Assembly: GCA_050747245.1 (NCBI GenBank)
Contig: JBOGNO010000010.1
Span: 62,001 to 126,000, forward strand
Length of the DNA: 64,000 nt
Direction of reading: 5' to 3'
From: JBOGNO01 sp050747245
Lineage (GTDB): Bacteria > Acidobacteriota > Terriglobia > Acidiferrales > UBA7541
A model generated the notes under the pieces. It was not told where the DNA came from and did no database searches. It worked only from the letters and a program-made list of their open reading frames with translations. Both the position numbers and the translations under genes were made by a program. Below are positions 45,618 through 54,270 of the stretch, piece after piece (the stretch's first letter is position 1; each line of letters opens with the position of its first letter).

Positions 45618-46292
45618 ATGCATCGAATTTCGCTCGTCATTTTCGACAGTGACGGCGTTTTGGTGGACAGTGAGCCGATCTCCAGTCGCGTCCTAGCGCA
45701 GGCGCTTTCCAATCTCGGCATTCAGATGTCGGCCGAAGAATCCCGAGCGCGCTTCACGGGGCTAACCATGGAGGATGTCGAGAACTTGGTTGCATCGGAA
45801 CTTGGCAAGCCGCTGCCACCTGACTGGCTTGCAAATTTTCTGCATGCACGCGCGGAGGTGTTCAAGACCGATTTGCGCGAAATCCCCGGTGCCGGAGAGA
45901 CGGTGCGCATGCTCAGCCAGTGCGGGTTCGAGATGTGTGTTGCATCCCAGGCTCGCATCGAGAAGACCTTGCTCACGCTCCAACTGACAGGTCTGCTGCC
46001 CTATTTCGAAGGAAGAATCTTTTCGGCCTCGATGGTTCGGCGGCCAAAGCCTTTCCCAGATCTGTTTCTCCACGCGGCCAGTGAAATGGGTCACGCTCCG
46101 GAATCTTGTGCTGTGATTGAGGATTCTCTCCCGGGTGTCCGTGCCGCGGGAGCCGCCGGTATGACGGTTTTCGGGTATGCCCCCAACTCGGACGGTGCAT
46201 GGGCTCTCGAACGCGCCGGCGCCTGCGTTTTCGATGACATAGGGAAGTTGCCCGAAATTCTCGCAAAGCTTTGTGCAGTTCCTGCCTCATGA
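45618..46292 (+). CDS. HAD-superfamily phosphatase (beta-phosphoglucomutase/GPH-like)
   Basis: 224 aa. HAD motif I is FDSDGVLVDSE, with Asp nucleophile and +2 Asp. Motif II is near CVASQAR (motif Ser). The Lys of motif III is in RRPKPFPDLF, and motif IV is VIEDSLPGVRAA. A four-helix cap lies between motifs I and II. It would hydrolyse a small phosphometabolite; the substrate is not predictable. It follows trmD by 23 bp and replaces the usual rplS at this place in the operon. Confidence 0.9.
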   Translation: MHRISLVIFDSDGVLVDSEPISSRVLAQALSNLGIQMSAEESRARFTGLTMEDVENLVASELGKPLPPDWLANFLHARAEVFKTDLREIPGAGETVRMLSQCGFEMCVASQARIEKTLLTLQLTGLLPYFEGRIFSASMVRRPKPFPDLFLHAASEMGHAPESCAVIEDSLPGVRAAGAAGMTVFGYAPNSDGAWALERAGACVFDDIGKLPEILAKLCAVPAS

Positions 46293-46399
46293 TTTCGGCC
46301 TATTTTACTGGTTACATCACGTAAGTAAAAGAAACTAAAACACTTAATAAATTAATAATGAATGTTAATCTCGATGTTTTAAATATTTATCTTTTCTTG

Positions 46400-46428
46400 T
46401 TGACGGATTAAAATATTCAATATATAAA
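46400..46428 (+). promoter_or_regulatory. Promoter of the DUF2089/YvlB-like operon
   Basis: TTGACG and TATAAA are 17 bp apart, in a ~120-bp AT-rich island (46305-46440) that stands out from the surrounding GC-rich DNA. The gene begins 39 bp downstream. Confidence 0.75.
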
Positions 46429-46466
46429 TCCTAGCTGAGCTATTTTAACGGGAATTCAGGTTAATC

Positions 46467-46853
46467 ATGACGCCAGCTGATTCAACCCCCAAGGAATGGC
46501 AAGAACTGACCCGACTGACAGAGGGTCAGCCGATCATCGTGGAACGCGTGCGCTTGACGGAGAAGTGCATTGCGATTGAAGGGTGTTTCGAGCTGCCCGA
46601 ACTTGCTCGGCTGAACATGGAAGACCAGGTGTTCATCACTGCTTTTGTCCGGTGTCACGGCTCGATCAAGGACATGGAGCAGGTCTTCGGCGTGAGCTAT
46701 CCCACCATCAAATCGCGGCTCACACGCATCGCCAACAGCCTCAAATTCGTGGAGTCCAATCCCAACCCCTCGCGCGCGGAAATTCTGGACCGGCTAAAGC
46801 GCGGGGAAATCACCCCCCAAGACGCCATACGGGATCTGGAGGCGTTGAAATGA
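46467..46853 (+). CDS. DUF2089-family HTH protein
   Basis: 128 aa. The recognisable core LPELARLNMEDQVFITAFVRCHGSIKDMEQVFGVSYPTIKSRLTRI is a sigma-4-like helix-turn-helix shared by DUF2089 proteins. The N-terminal zinc ribbon of some members is not evident here. Its C-terminal segment (RAEILDRLKRGEITPQDAIRDLE) resembles the short motif that opens the YvlB-like protein two genes on. Likely the regulator of this operon. The stop overlaps the next start as ATGA. Confidence 0.82.
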   Translation: MTPADSTPKEWQELTRLTEGQPIIVERVRLTEKCIAIEGCFELPELARLNMEDQVFITAFVRCHGSIKDMEQVFGVSYPTIKSRLTRIANSLKFVESNPNPSRAEILDRLKRGEITPQDAIRDLEALK

Positions 46854-47110
46854 TTCCACTGGTAGCCTATTTGCGGATTCGCAGGCAGGCTCGCTGCGGC
46901 TTCGGAATATGGGCCCCGCTGGTTCTCGTGTGGCTATTGCTGCTGCCCATTTTTCTCCTGCTGCTGCCACTATTTTTTATAGGTTGTGCGGCTTGTCAGG
47001 TCAGCTCGTTCCGTGCTCTCTCGGCTTTCTGGGGAATCTTGACCGGGCTGCATAACACTCACACGGAAGTCGAGGATCGCAGCATCTCCGTCTTGGTTGA
47101 CATTTTTTAG
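46850..47110 (+). CDS. Small membrane protein of the DUF2089 operon
   Basis: 86 aa, ATG overlapping the previous stop (ATGA), which decides the start. One long or two closely spaced membrane helices (APLVLVWLLLLPIFLLLLPLFFIGCAACQ) and a polar tail (HTEVEDRSISVLVDIF). Unrecognised on its own, but membrane proteins occupy this place in yvl-like gene sets. Confidence 0.7.
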   Translation: MIPLVAYLRIRRQARCGFGIWAPLVLVWLLLLPIFLLLLPLFFIGCAACQVSSFRALSAFWGILTGLHNTHTEVEDRSISVLVDIF

Positions 47111-47119
47111 GAGGAAGAG

Positions 47120-47554
47120 ATGAACGAGAACTGCCGTCAGATTCTAGAAATGCTTTCGGAAAACAAGATTACCGCCGATGAAGCCGAGCGGCTCATCGCC
47201 GCGCTGGAGCAGGGAGAGCCCGCCGCACCAACGCCCGCCCATTCGGAACCTTCCGCGAAGCCACGGCCGAAATACTTACGTGTCCTCGTGGATTCAACCT
47301 CAGGTTCCCGGGGTGGACCTACCAAGGTAAATATACGTGTGCCACTGCAATTGCTTCGCGCCGGAGTTAAGCTGGCGAATTTGATTCCCGTTCAAGCGCG
47401 CGTGCACGTGAACAGCGCCATGCGCGAACACGGCATGCAAATCGATCTTTCGCAGCTCAAGCCGGAGAACCTGGAAGAAATCGTTGAACAGTTCAACGAT
47501 TTCACCATGGACGTGGATGACAAGGATGTGAAAGTTCGACTGTTTTGTGAATGA
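47120..47554 (+). CDS. YvlB/LiaX N-terminal-domain-like protein
   Basis: 144 aa, AGGAGGAAGAG upstream. The opening QILEMLSENKITADEAERLIAALEQ is the SHOCT/YvlB-type helical motif. A Pro-rich linker follows, then a domain with KVNIRVPLQLLRAGVKLANLIP and LEEIVEQFNDFTMDVDD. Such proteins accompany PspC-like membrane proteins and stress regulators in Firmicutes (yvlABCD) and are thought to take part in envelope stress. Here no PspC gene follows. Confidence 0.72.
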   Translation: MNENCRQILEMLSENKITADEAERLIAALEQGEPAAPTPAHSEPSAKPRPKYLRVLVDSTSGSRGGPTKVNIRVPLQLLRAGVKLANLIPVQARVHVNSAMREHGMQIDLSQLKPENLEEIVEQFNDFTMDVDDKDVKVRLFCE

Positions 47555-47626
47555 CTGCGGTTCCCTCACGAGTCGGAACGAAGCAGCTTACGCTCAGGAA
47601 ACGTTTATGCCGGAGGTTGATCCAAG

Positions 47627-47794
47627 GTGAGAGATCGCGTTTTCATACCGTTGCTCTTCGCAGGTTTTCTCGCGGGAGTCGCGTGCCTCGGGTTTCTCAT
47701 GCCTCACGCTTTCGCCTGGCCCCTGAAGCTCGCCATGCGCCTCGTGATTGTGTGTCTCGTTGTTGGATCGCAGTTGGTTCTCAAAGTATTCTGA
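47627..47794 (+). CDS. Small (55 aa) two-helix membrane protein
   Basis: GTG at 47627 with CGGAGG 10 bases upstream. The product has two hydrophobic helices (VFIPLLFAGFLAGVACLGFL and LVIVCLVVGSQLVLKVF) joined by a short loop (MPHAFAWPLKLAMR). The competing longer frame has Arg/Ser-rich, shadow-like composition. Probably the fourth gene of the DUF2089 operon. Family unknown. Confidence 0.5.
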   Translation: MRDRVFIPLLFAGFLAGVACLGFLMPHAFAWPLKLAMRLVIVCLVVGSQLVLKVF

Positions 47795-47864
47795 TTGTCG
47801 CAGCATCAGAACGGCAGAAACGCCCGCAGGATGCCGAAGAAACCGGCCAGATGAGGCAAAACGC

Positions 47865-47893
47865 TGGAAACGCGGGCCAAATTCCGCTATAAT
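47865..47893 (+). promoter_or_regulatory. Promoter of rplS
   Basis: TGGAAA and a perfect TATAAT are 17 bp apart. The predicted start near 47900 leaves a ~50-nt leader before the rplS ATG at 47952. Confidence 0.6.
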
Positions 47894-47951
47894 ATTGAAT
47901 TGTCCACAAAGAGCTGGCCCCACCTGAGCGGGTCTGCCGGGAACAATTCAA

Positions 47952-48341
47952 ATGAACCGCACGCTCGAAAAGGCATACGAGTCACACTTGCGCAAAGATA
48001 TTCCTGCATTCAACCCGGGCGACACAGTTCGCGTGTACGTGCGCTTGAAGGAAGGCGAAGAGGGAAAAGAGCGCCTCCAGCCGTTCGAAGGCGTGGTGAT
48101 CAGCCGCCGCGGCCGCTCCATTTCCTCGAGCTTTACAGTGCGGCGCGTGAGCTTCGGCATCGGGGTGGAACGCATTTTCCCCGTACATTCCCCGGTCATC
48201 AGTTCGATTGAAGTTCTCCGTCAGGGCCGTGTGCGCCGCGCCAAGCTCTACTACCTGCGCGGATTGAAAGGCAAAGCGGCGCGAATCAAGCGCGCCGAGC
48301 GCGCCGCGGAAGTTCCCGCCACGAAAGAATCGGCCGAATGA
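47952..48341 (+). CDS. rplS: 50S ribosomal protein L19
   Basis: 129 aa. Full L19 signature: DIPAFNPGDTVRVYVRLKEG, FEGVVISRRGRSISSSFTVR, GVERIFPVHSP and RRAKLYYLRGLKGKAARIK. In most bacteria it follows trmD directly; here a HAD gene and a membrane-protein operon lie between, and it has its own promoter. Confidence 0.97.
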   Translation: MNRTLEKAYESHLRKDIPAFNPGDTVRVYVRLKEGEEGKERLQPFEGVVISRRGRSISSSFTVRRVSFGIGVERIFPVHSPVISSIEVLRQGRVRRAKLYYLRGLKGKAARIKRAERAAEVPATKESAE

Positions 48342-48466
48342 CCGGCCGCGAACACGCACCATTTTCAAAATTCCAGCCGTCAGTAAAATTCCGCACCTAA
48401 CTCTTTGCGCGCATTTCCACAGCCCGTTCCTCTGGTCTCGCACCGCCGTGCTAGAATTTCGCTGTT

Positions 48467-49141
48467 TTGAGTCGCCGCTGCTCTTCGAGACACGAACGGG
48501 CCGCGCGCCAGCATGGATGGCTGCGCATCGCCGGAATTGACGAAGCAGGGCGCGGCTCTCTCTTTGGTCCGGTGGTAGCTGCAGCAGTTCTGTTGAATCC
48601 GCGCCGCCGCATCCACGGTCTAGACGATTCCAAGAAGCTCACGCCGGAACGCCGCGAAGAACTGGCCCAGCGCATCCGGCAACATGCCCTTGCCTGGGCC
48701 GTCGCCGAGGTGGATGCCAGTCGCATCGATGCGTGGAACATCTACCAAGCGAGCCGGCAGGCGATGCTCGCCGCAGTACTCCGGCTGAATCCCGTGCCAG
48801 ACTATCTTCTCCTCGACGCTATGGAAATTGATTTGCCCATAGAGCAGAAAGCGCTTATCCACGGGGATGCAAGATCGATTTCGATTGCCGCGGCTTCCAT
48901 TTTAGCGAAGACCGACCGCGACCGCCTCATGCGTGAGTTTGACGAACTGTATCCGCAATATGGGCTGGCGCAGAATAAGGGCTATGGAACGCCTGATCAT
49001 CTCCAAGCCTTGCGCCGGTACGGCCCTTCGCCGTTGCACCGGTATTCCTTCACACCAGTGCGCGAGGTCATGTGCTGGGCCGCGGGCGCCACACAGGTGG
49101 CGCTGCCTCTCGCCGCCGCATCGGCCTCGGCAGCCGAGTGA
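48467..49141 (+). CDS. rnhB: Ribonuclease HII
   Basis: 224 aa from TTG 48467. Removes RNA or single ribonucleotides from RNA-DNA hybrids. The type-2 RNase H carboxylates are visible in AGIDEAGRGSLFGPV (DE) and LLDAMEIDLP (Asp), followed by ASILAKTDRDRLM and the C-terminal YPQYGLAQNKGYGTPDH. Start is tentative because upstream support is weak; the conserved part begins ~20 residues in. Confidence 0.93.
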   Translation: MSRRCSSRHERAARQHGWLRIAGIDEAGRGSLFGPVVAAAVLLNPRRRIHGLDDSKKLTPERREELAQRIRQHALAWAVAEVDASRIDAWNIYQASRQAMLAAVLRLNPVPDYLLLDAMEIDLPIEQKALIHGDARSISIAAASILAKTDRDRLMREFDELYPQYGLAQNKGYGTPDHLQALRRYGPSPLHRYSFTPVREVMCWAAGATQVALPLAAASASAAE

Positions 49142-49192
49142 ACTTCCGCACGGCGGTGTTGTCATCTTTCGAACTCTCCCTCGGGCGTTTCG

Positions 49193-49230
49193 TTGACCCC
49201 GCTTTTTTCCGCGTGCTAACGTAAGTTAGC
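49193..49230 (+). promoter_or_regulatory. Promoter-like site with palindrome upstream of the TPR gene
   Basis: TTGACC (49193-49198) is followed 17-18 bp later by a weak -10 (CTAACG or TAACGT). The -10 lies inside the perfect inverted repeat GCTAAC-GTAA-GTTAGC (49215-49230), the usual place for a repressor operator. The TPR gene starts 75 bp further. Confidence 0.4.
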
Positions 49231-49305
49231 TTCTGTCCGTCTAGCTCGTGCTTCACGGCCCTCGCCGCGCACCGGAGCCAGCGGGACGGGGATCTCGACC
49301 AGACC

Positions 49306-51990
49306 ATGGCCTCGCAAAAGACTAAAGCCGTCGAATCCGCTGTTAAATTTCTCAGCCAGGGAAAATTGAGCGAAGCCGTGGGCGAATACCAGAAGGCCCT
49401 GCGCGCGGACCCCAAGGACCAGAACATCCTGATGACCCTGGGCGACCTATTCGTCCGGCAGGGGGACACTCGCCAGGCCATTGAGTGTTTTGAGAAACTC
49501 GCCGATTTTTATTTGCAGGATGGTTTTAACAGCAAAGCTATCGCGATTTACAAGAAGATTGCAAAACTTTGCCCCTCAGAAACCGGGCCGCTCGAACGCC
49601 TGGCCGAACTTTACGTCCAGCAGGGTGTGCTAAGCGAAGCGCGGCCGATTTTCCTGCAACTCGCGGAGATCCACTGGAAGGCTGGCCAGGCGCAGCGCGC
49701 GGCAGAAACGCTGCGTCGTCTGCTGGAGGTTGAGCCGGAAAATCCGCGCGTCCTCCTGCGCCTGGTGGAGATGTCGCAGGGCCTTGGACAAAGGACGGAA
49801 GCGGCAAAGACACTTCTCGCCGTCGCCCGCCGACTTCTCGAGAGAGGCGATGTTCACGAAGTCCAGAAACTGGCGGACAAGGCCCTCGAGCTCGATGGAA
49901 ACAATATGGAAGCGACCCTCCTGAAAGCTCAGGCGCTTGACACCTCCGCGCAGTCCGACGCAGCGATCATTCTGCTCGAGGCGGTTCCCGCCGAAATGGC
50001 CCCGCGCGTTTCCGATGCGCTTTTCGAATTGTGTCTGAAGGCGAAGAAGAATTCGCGCGCCGCGGAAATTGCGCTTCGCGATTTTCACTCCGACCCGGCT
50101 CAGCACCCCAAGGTTTACAGAGTTGTTTGCGTCATGCTCGACACGGGCGCGGCAATGGACGCGCTGAACCTTTTGCGCGAGCTTCGCGATCCGATGTTCG
50201 AAGCAGGCGAAACTGAAAAACTCGGCCAAGCGCTAGCCTCCGTCGCCGACCAATTACCCGGAGAACTCCAGCCACTGGAATGGCTGGTGGAGCTGTATCG
50301 TCGCACGGGCGATTCGTTCCGCTTGAAAGCGGCGATGCTGCGCGCCGCGGAAGCCAGTTTCGTGGCCGGTCAGTTCGATCGCGCCGAGCCGCTCTATGAG
50401 GAGATCCTGAAGCGCGACCCGGAAAATGAAAGGCTCCTCGCCCGCATGAGCGAAATCCGCAATCGCCAGGGGCCTGAGGCACGCGCGGACTCGGAGCGAA
50501 GAAACGTCGAGAGCGTGCAGCAGCAACCCGCAGCGGCCGCCGCTCCGCAGGAGCCCGCCCTTGATGAGGAGACCCAGCGTTTCCTCGCTCAGTCGCTCAC
50601 CGATGTTGATCTCTTCGCCAGTTATGGCCTTACAGCCAAGGCGCTGGAACTACTCGAAAGCGTGCTCGAGCGCGCGCCAACGCACACGCCCGCGCTCGAA
50701 CGACTCCTCGATATGCACGTCGGCGCGGGCGATGCGGTGCGCACCGTGGAAATCGCCGGCAGGCTTGAACGTATCCATCTGGAGCGCGGGAATAAGGAAG
50801 TGGCGGAACGCTACACGGAAATGCGTCGTCGCTTCCGTCGTTCAGCCGCGCTGGGTCCGGATGAAACTGTCTCCGAGGTCGCGGAACCTACTCTTGTGAA
50901 CTCTGGGGAAGGCGATTCGACCGTCCTTTTCGCGGACGAATCCCAAATCCACGCGCAGGAGTCTGCTGCCTCCGCTGCAATGAACAGTACGGCCACCGCT
51001 CCTGCGCAGCGGCCGGAATTTGAGATTTCGCCTTCAGCGCCAAGTTTCGAGGAGGACTTCGAAGTCTCCCTCGTCACGGAAGGGAATTCAGCGCCCGAGG
51101 CCGAAGCTGCCGTTCCCATTTCCGCCCCTGCGTCACCCGAAGGCGCGGAATCAGCCGCCGCTTCCTCGAACGGAGAAATTGATCTCTCCGATGAGTGGGA
51201 AGCGCTTTCCGCCGAACTGAGCGAGCCAGCCGAACTTTCGATCGCGCCGAATTCTCCAGCGGCAGAAACAGCTGGCACATCTTCTGCCGTCAAGTCGATT
51301 GCAGATCAAGGGGCTATCAACGCAGAGCCCGCCGCTTTCGAACTCGAACTAGTCGCGGCGAAGAGTAATGCGAAAGCCCGTCAGGCCGAAGAGGCTCCCG
51401 CCGCGATGACTGCGGAGACATTTCTCAGCCAGCTAGCTGCCGAAGTGGAGGACATGACTCCACCTGTGACGGAAACCGAGCCATCCGTCGCGAGTTTCGT
51501 TCCCATTGTGACCGTGCCCCCTTCGCCCGCGCCCGAATCGCCGAATGAATTGGGTGATATCTTTCAGGAATTTCGAAGTGAGATGGACACGCCCTCCGAC
51601 GAAGAGGAAGATCTCGAAACCCACTACAACCTCGGCATTGCTTACCGCGAAATGGGTCTGCTTGATGAATCCATCGGTGAATTTCAGCGCGTTGCCAAGG
51701 CCATGGAAAGCGGACATCCCTTCCGGTATGCCATGCAGTGCCGCACGCTGCTGGGGCTTTGCTTCATGGCCAAGGACGAGCCAAAGATTGCAGCACTGTG
51801 GTACGAGCGCGCGCTCGCGACGCCCGGACTTGATCAGGAATCTATTCTCGCTTTGCGATATGATCTCGGAGTGGCTCAGGAGTTGGCCGGAAGCAGGGCC
51901 GCGGCGCTGGAGGCTTTCCAGCACGTCTACGCGATGAATATAGACTATCGCGACGTGGCCGAGCGCATCGCCGCACTCCAAAAGCACTGA
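49306..51990 (+). CDS. Large TPR-repeat protein with acidic disordered linker
   Basis: 894 aa, no signal peptide. Residues ~1-480 are tetratricopeptide repeats (KLSEAVGEYQKALRADPKD, RQAIECFEKLADFYLQDGF, FDRAEPLYEEILKRDPENE). Residues ~500-760 are Ala/Glu/Pro/Ser-rich and probably disordered. Residues ~770-894 hold a final repeat block (THYNLGIAYREMGLLDESIG, SRAAALEAFQHVYAMNIDYR). The plan resembles TPR scaffolds of type IV pilus or gliding systems (FrzS/Tgl/PilF-like) only in outline; no specific assignment. Downstream small membrane gene begins 7 bp later. Confidence 0.85.
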   Translation: MASQKTKAVESAVKFLSQGKLSEAVGEYQKALRADPKDQNILMTLGDLFVRQGDTRQAIECFEKLADFYLQDGFNSKAIAIYKKIAKLCPSETGPLERLAELYVQQGVLSEARPIFLQLAEIHWKAGQAQRAAETLRRLLEVEPENPRVLLRLVEMSQGLGQRTEAAKTLLAVARRLLERGDVHEVQKLADKALELDGNNMEATLLKAQALDTSAQSDAAIILLEAVPAEMAPRVSDALFELCLKAKKNSRAAEIALRDFHSDPAQHPKVYRVVCVMLDTGAAMDALNLLRELRDPMFEAGETEKLGQALASVADQLPGELQPLEWLVELYRRTGDSFRLKAAMLRAAEASFVAGQFDRAEPLYEEILKRDPENERLLARMSEIRNRQGPEARADSERRNVESVQQQPAAAAAPQEPALDEETQRFLAQSLTDVDLFASYGLTAKALELLESVLERAPTHTPALERLLDMHVGAGDAVRTVEIAGRLERIHLERGNKEVAERYTEMRRRFRRSAALGPDETVSEVAEPTLVNSGEGDSTVLFADESQIHAQESAASAAMNSTATAPAQRPEFEISPSAPSFEEDFEVSLVTEGNSAPEAEAAVPISAPASPEGAESAAASSNGEIDLSDEWEALSAELSEPAELSIAPNSPAAETAGTSSAVKSIADQGAINAEPAAFELELVAAKSNAKARQAEEAPAAMTAETFLSQLAAEVEDMTPPVTETEPSVASFVPIVTVPPSPAPESPNELGDIFQEFRSEMDTPSDEEEDLETHYNLGIAYREMGLLDESIGEFQRVAKAMESGHPFRYAMQCRTLLGLCFMAKDEPKIAALWYERALATPGLDQESILALRYDLGVAQELAGSRAAALEAFQHVYAMNIDYRDVAERIAALQKH

Positions 51991-51997
51991 CTCCCGA

Positions 51998-52240
51998 ATG
52001 AATCGCCTGCTAGGATTGCTGTTGCTCGTATTGTGGTTGCTCGTGGGCTGGGTGCTCATCGTCGCGCCCTGGTCCGGTTACTGGGAAAGTAATGTGATTC
52101 TCAGCCGCTTCCCAAGTTTGATCCCCGTCCTTCTGAACCCTTATTTCCGCGGAGCAGTGACCGGCTTGGGCGTTGTTGATGCCGTGCTCGCTACCGAAGC
52201 CTTTCGACGAAAATTGGTGACGCTCGCTACCAAGAGTTGA
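51998..52240 (+). CDS. Small membrane protein
   Basis: 80 aa. A strong N-terminal helix (LLGLLLLVLWLLVGWVLIVAPW) and a weaker second hydrophobic segment (GAVTGLGVVDAVLATEAF). It sits between the TPR gene (7 bp) and thiE (1 bp), so the three are co-transcribed. Family not recognised. Confidence 0.72.
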   Translation: MNRLLGLLLLVLWLLVGWVLIVAPWSGYWESNVILSRFPSLIPVLLNPYFRGAVTGLGVVDAVLATEAFRRKLVTLATKS

Positions 52241-52241
52241 C

Positions 52242-52895
52242 GTGAAAATAATTTGTTATGTCACGGACCGCCGGCAACTCGAGCCGGATCGCGCTACGCG
52301 TGACCTAATTCCACCGATTCTCGCATCCGTGTTTGCTGGTGTGGATTGGATTCAAATTCGAGAGAAGGATCTCTCCGCGCGGGAATTGCTCGCCGTGGCA
52401 CGGGACGCTGTCACACTTGCGGGCCGCGGGACGCGCGTCCTCATCAATGATCGGCTCGATGTAGCGCTTGCTGCGGGTGCCGCAGGAGTGCACCTAGGAG
52501 ACGAATCCTTTCCTCCCGACGTCGTTCTCCGGTGGTGCCGCGGAGACCATGTCCCGCCGGATTTTCTCGTGGGCGTTTCCTGCCATAACGCCCAGCAGGT
52601 CGAGGAGGCTCAAAAAGCCGGAGCTAGCTATGCATTCTTTGGTCCCATCTTCGAAACACCATCGAAGGCCGTGTTTGGCCCGCCAGTGGGAATCGAGCGC
52701 CTCGCTGAAGTTTGTCGTGCGGCGCGCATCCCCACCCTAGCCATTGGCGGGATTAACGCGGAGAATGCAGCGAGATGTTATTCCGCTGGCGCCGCCGGGA
52801 TCGCCGCCATCCGGCTATTTCAGGACGCCGCGAATCTCGCCGAGGTTGTTGGCGCCCTCCGCCAAGCGGACGAAAGTTGCAGTTCTGAGAAGTGA
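52242..52895 (+). CDS. thiE: Thiamine-phosphate synthase
   Basis: 217 aa, GTG start. Couples HMP-pyrophosphate to the thiazole phosphate to give thiamine phosphate. TIM-barrel motifs seen: WIQIREKDLSARELL, INDRLDVALAAGAAGVHLG, GVSCHN, FFGPIFETPSK and AIGGI. No other thi gene and no TPP riboswitch is visible nearby, so it probably belongs to the small TPR/membrane transcript. Confidence 0.94.
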   Translation: MKIICYVTDRRQLEPDRATRDLIPPILASVFAGVDWIQIREKDLSARELLAVARDAVTLAGRGTRVLINDRLDVALAAGAAGVHLGDESFPPDVVLRWCRGDHVPPDFLVGVSCHNAQQVEEAQKAGASYAFFGPIFETPSKAVFGPPVGIERLAEVCRAARIPTLAIGGINAENAARCYSAGAAGIAAIRLFQDAANLAEVVGALRQADESCSSEK

Positions 52896-52964
52896 CCGGC
52901 CAGCGGACATTTCTGGTGGGCTTCATAATTTTCTGGAGAAGTTGCGGGGGGCCTAACCTTACGA

Positions 52965-54026
52965 TTATGCGCCCAGCCACCGGCCGACCGGCTGCCACGG
53001 CTCGATGTGGTCGCACACGACTTTAATGCTGGCGGTGATGGGAATCGCCAGCAACAAACCCGGCGCTCCCCACATCCACCCCCAAAACAGAATCGAGATG
53101 GTCACGGCCACGGCATTTAATTGAACGCGCCGCCCCACCAGCAAGGGGAACAGCACGTTTGCGGCGAGCAGGTGGAAGACACTGAGCATGCCGAGGATCA
53201 GCGCGAAATCTGCTAAGTGAAAGGATAGCTTCAGGCCAATCAAGATTGGCGGAAACCAGGCCAGAACCACGCCGAGGTAGGGCACCAGGTTTAGCATCCC
53301 GGAAACGAGCGCGGTTAGAAACGAGTAGTCCATTCCCATGGCCCAAAAAAGCAGCCACGAAGCGAGCACCAGCATCGCACCAACGATCATCGTCCCCACC
53401 ACGTAGCCGCGCAGCACGCTGCCCAGTTGGTCGAGCGTGTTTTTCACTTGCGTTCGCTCGCTCGAAGGAAATAGCTGCATCGTGGCGTGCCACACTTCGC
53501 GCTTTGCCGCGAGCATGAAGAACACGAGGAACGGAACAAACGTCGCCGCGATAATTGCAGTGTAGAGTCCGCCCAGGTGCTCAAGGATCGCCGTGCGCGC
53601 CGGGTGAGGTTCGGCCACTTCTACCACGTTGTGCCCCGCCGGGTGTTCTTCGGGAGCGATCTCCGAGGCGCGTTCTTCAAACCGTTCCAGCCGTTGGTTC
53701 ACGTCGTTGGTGAGACGGTGAAGCGGCTCGCGATATTTTGGCCAGTCCGCGCCGAACTGGTCGACACGGTCCACCAAAACGTAACCGACCATGCCTAGTC
53801 CGGAAAGCATCACTAGCACCACTAGAAACGCCCCGAAGGCCCGTGAAATCTTCAAGTTTTCGAACAAGACGACCACCGGATCGAGAAAATACGCCAGCAA
53901 AACCGAAAAGAGCAGCGTCACCAAGACACTCGAGGCGAGATAACAGAAAGCCACGACGATTCCCGCAGCGATAATCCGCTGACTGGGGGTGGAAGGAATA
54001 TGAATTCGAACGTCTTCTTCGCTCAT
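52965..54026 (-). CDS. AI-2E family (PerM-like) membrane transporter
   Basis: 353 aa from the ATG at 54026. About seven membrane helices in the family's usual spread: three N-terminal helices, a ~100-residue polar segment (about 85-150) with QRLERFEERASE, then four or more helices including GMLNLVPYLGVVLAWFPPILIGL. The family includes TqsA and sodium/proton antiporters, so autoinducer export should not be assumed. Confidence 0.9.
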   Translation of the reverse strand: MSEEDVRIHIPSTPSQRIIAAGIVVAFCYLASSVLVTLLFSVLLAYFLDPVVVLFENLKISRAFGAFLVVLVMLSGLGMVGYVLVDRVDQFGADWPKYREPLHRLTNDVNQRLERFEERASEIAPEEHPAGHNVVEVAEPHPARTAILEHLGGLYTAIIAATFVPFLVFFMLAAKREVWHATMQLFPSSERTQVKNTLDQLGSVLRGYVVGTMIVGAMLVLASWLLFWAMGMDYSFLTALVSGMLNLVPYLGVVLAWFPPILIGLKLSFHLADFALILGMLSVFHLLAANVLFPLLVGRRVQLNAVAVTISILFWGWMWGAPGLLLAIPITASIKVVCDHIEPWQPVGRWLGA

Positions 54027-54270
54027 GGTTTGCAAGGCGCAAAACGCGCACGGTTAAGATACCACACGAACTTTTCTCAGTGGCGCCCGCCCAATTGGTT
54101 GATGCTCGAATGAGAATAGCCCGATGACTAGCACGATTATCATCGGCACTCCGTTTCACCGGGACATGCGTTGTCGGTTCGGCCACGCCGCGTCCGAGCC
54201 TTGGAGGCCGCCCGTAGGGCACATGCTAGAATTTTACTTTCCTTCCGCGGATCAATTCCCGCGTAAGAAA

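Noticed and set aside
47551..47892. 113-codon frame after the YvlB-like gene
   Set aside because: Arg/Ser-rich, out of frame with the better-supported 55-aa membrane protein at 47627.
54124..54270. N-terminal extension of GlmM by 49 residues
   Set aside because: Not family-like, and MAKQLFGTDGIRG at 54271 is the conserved start.
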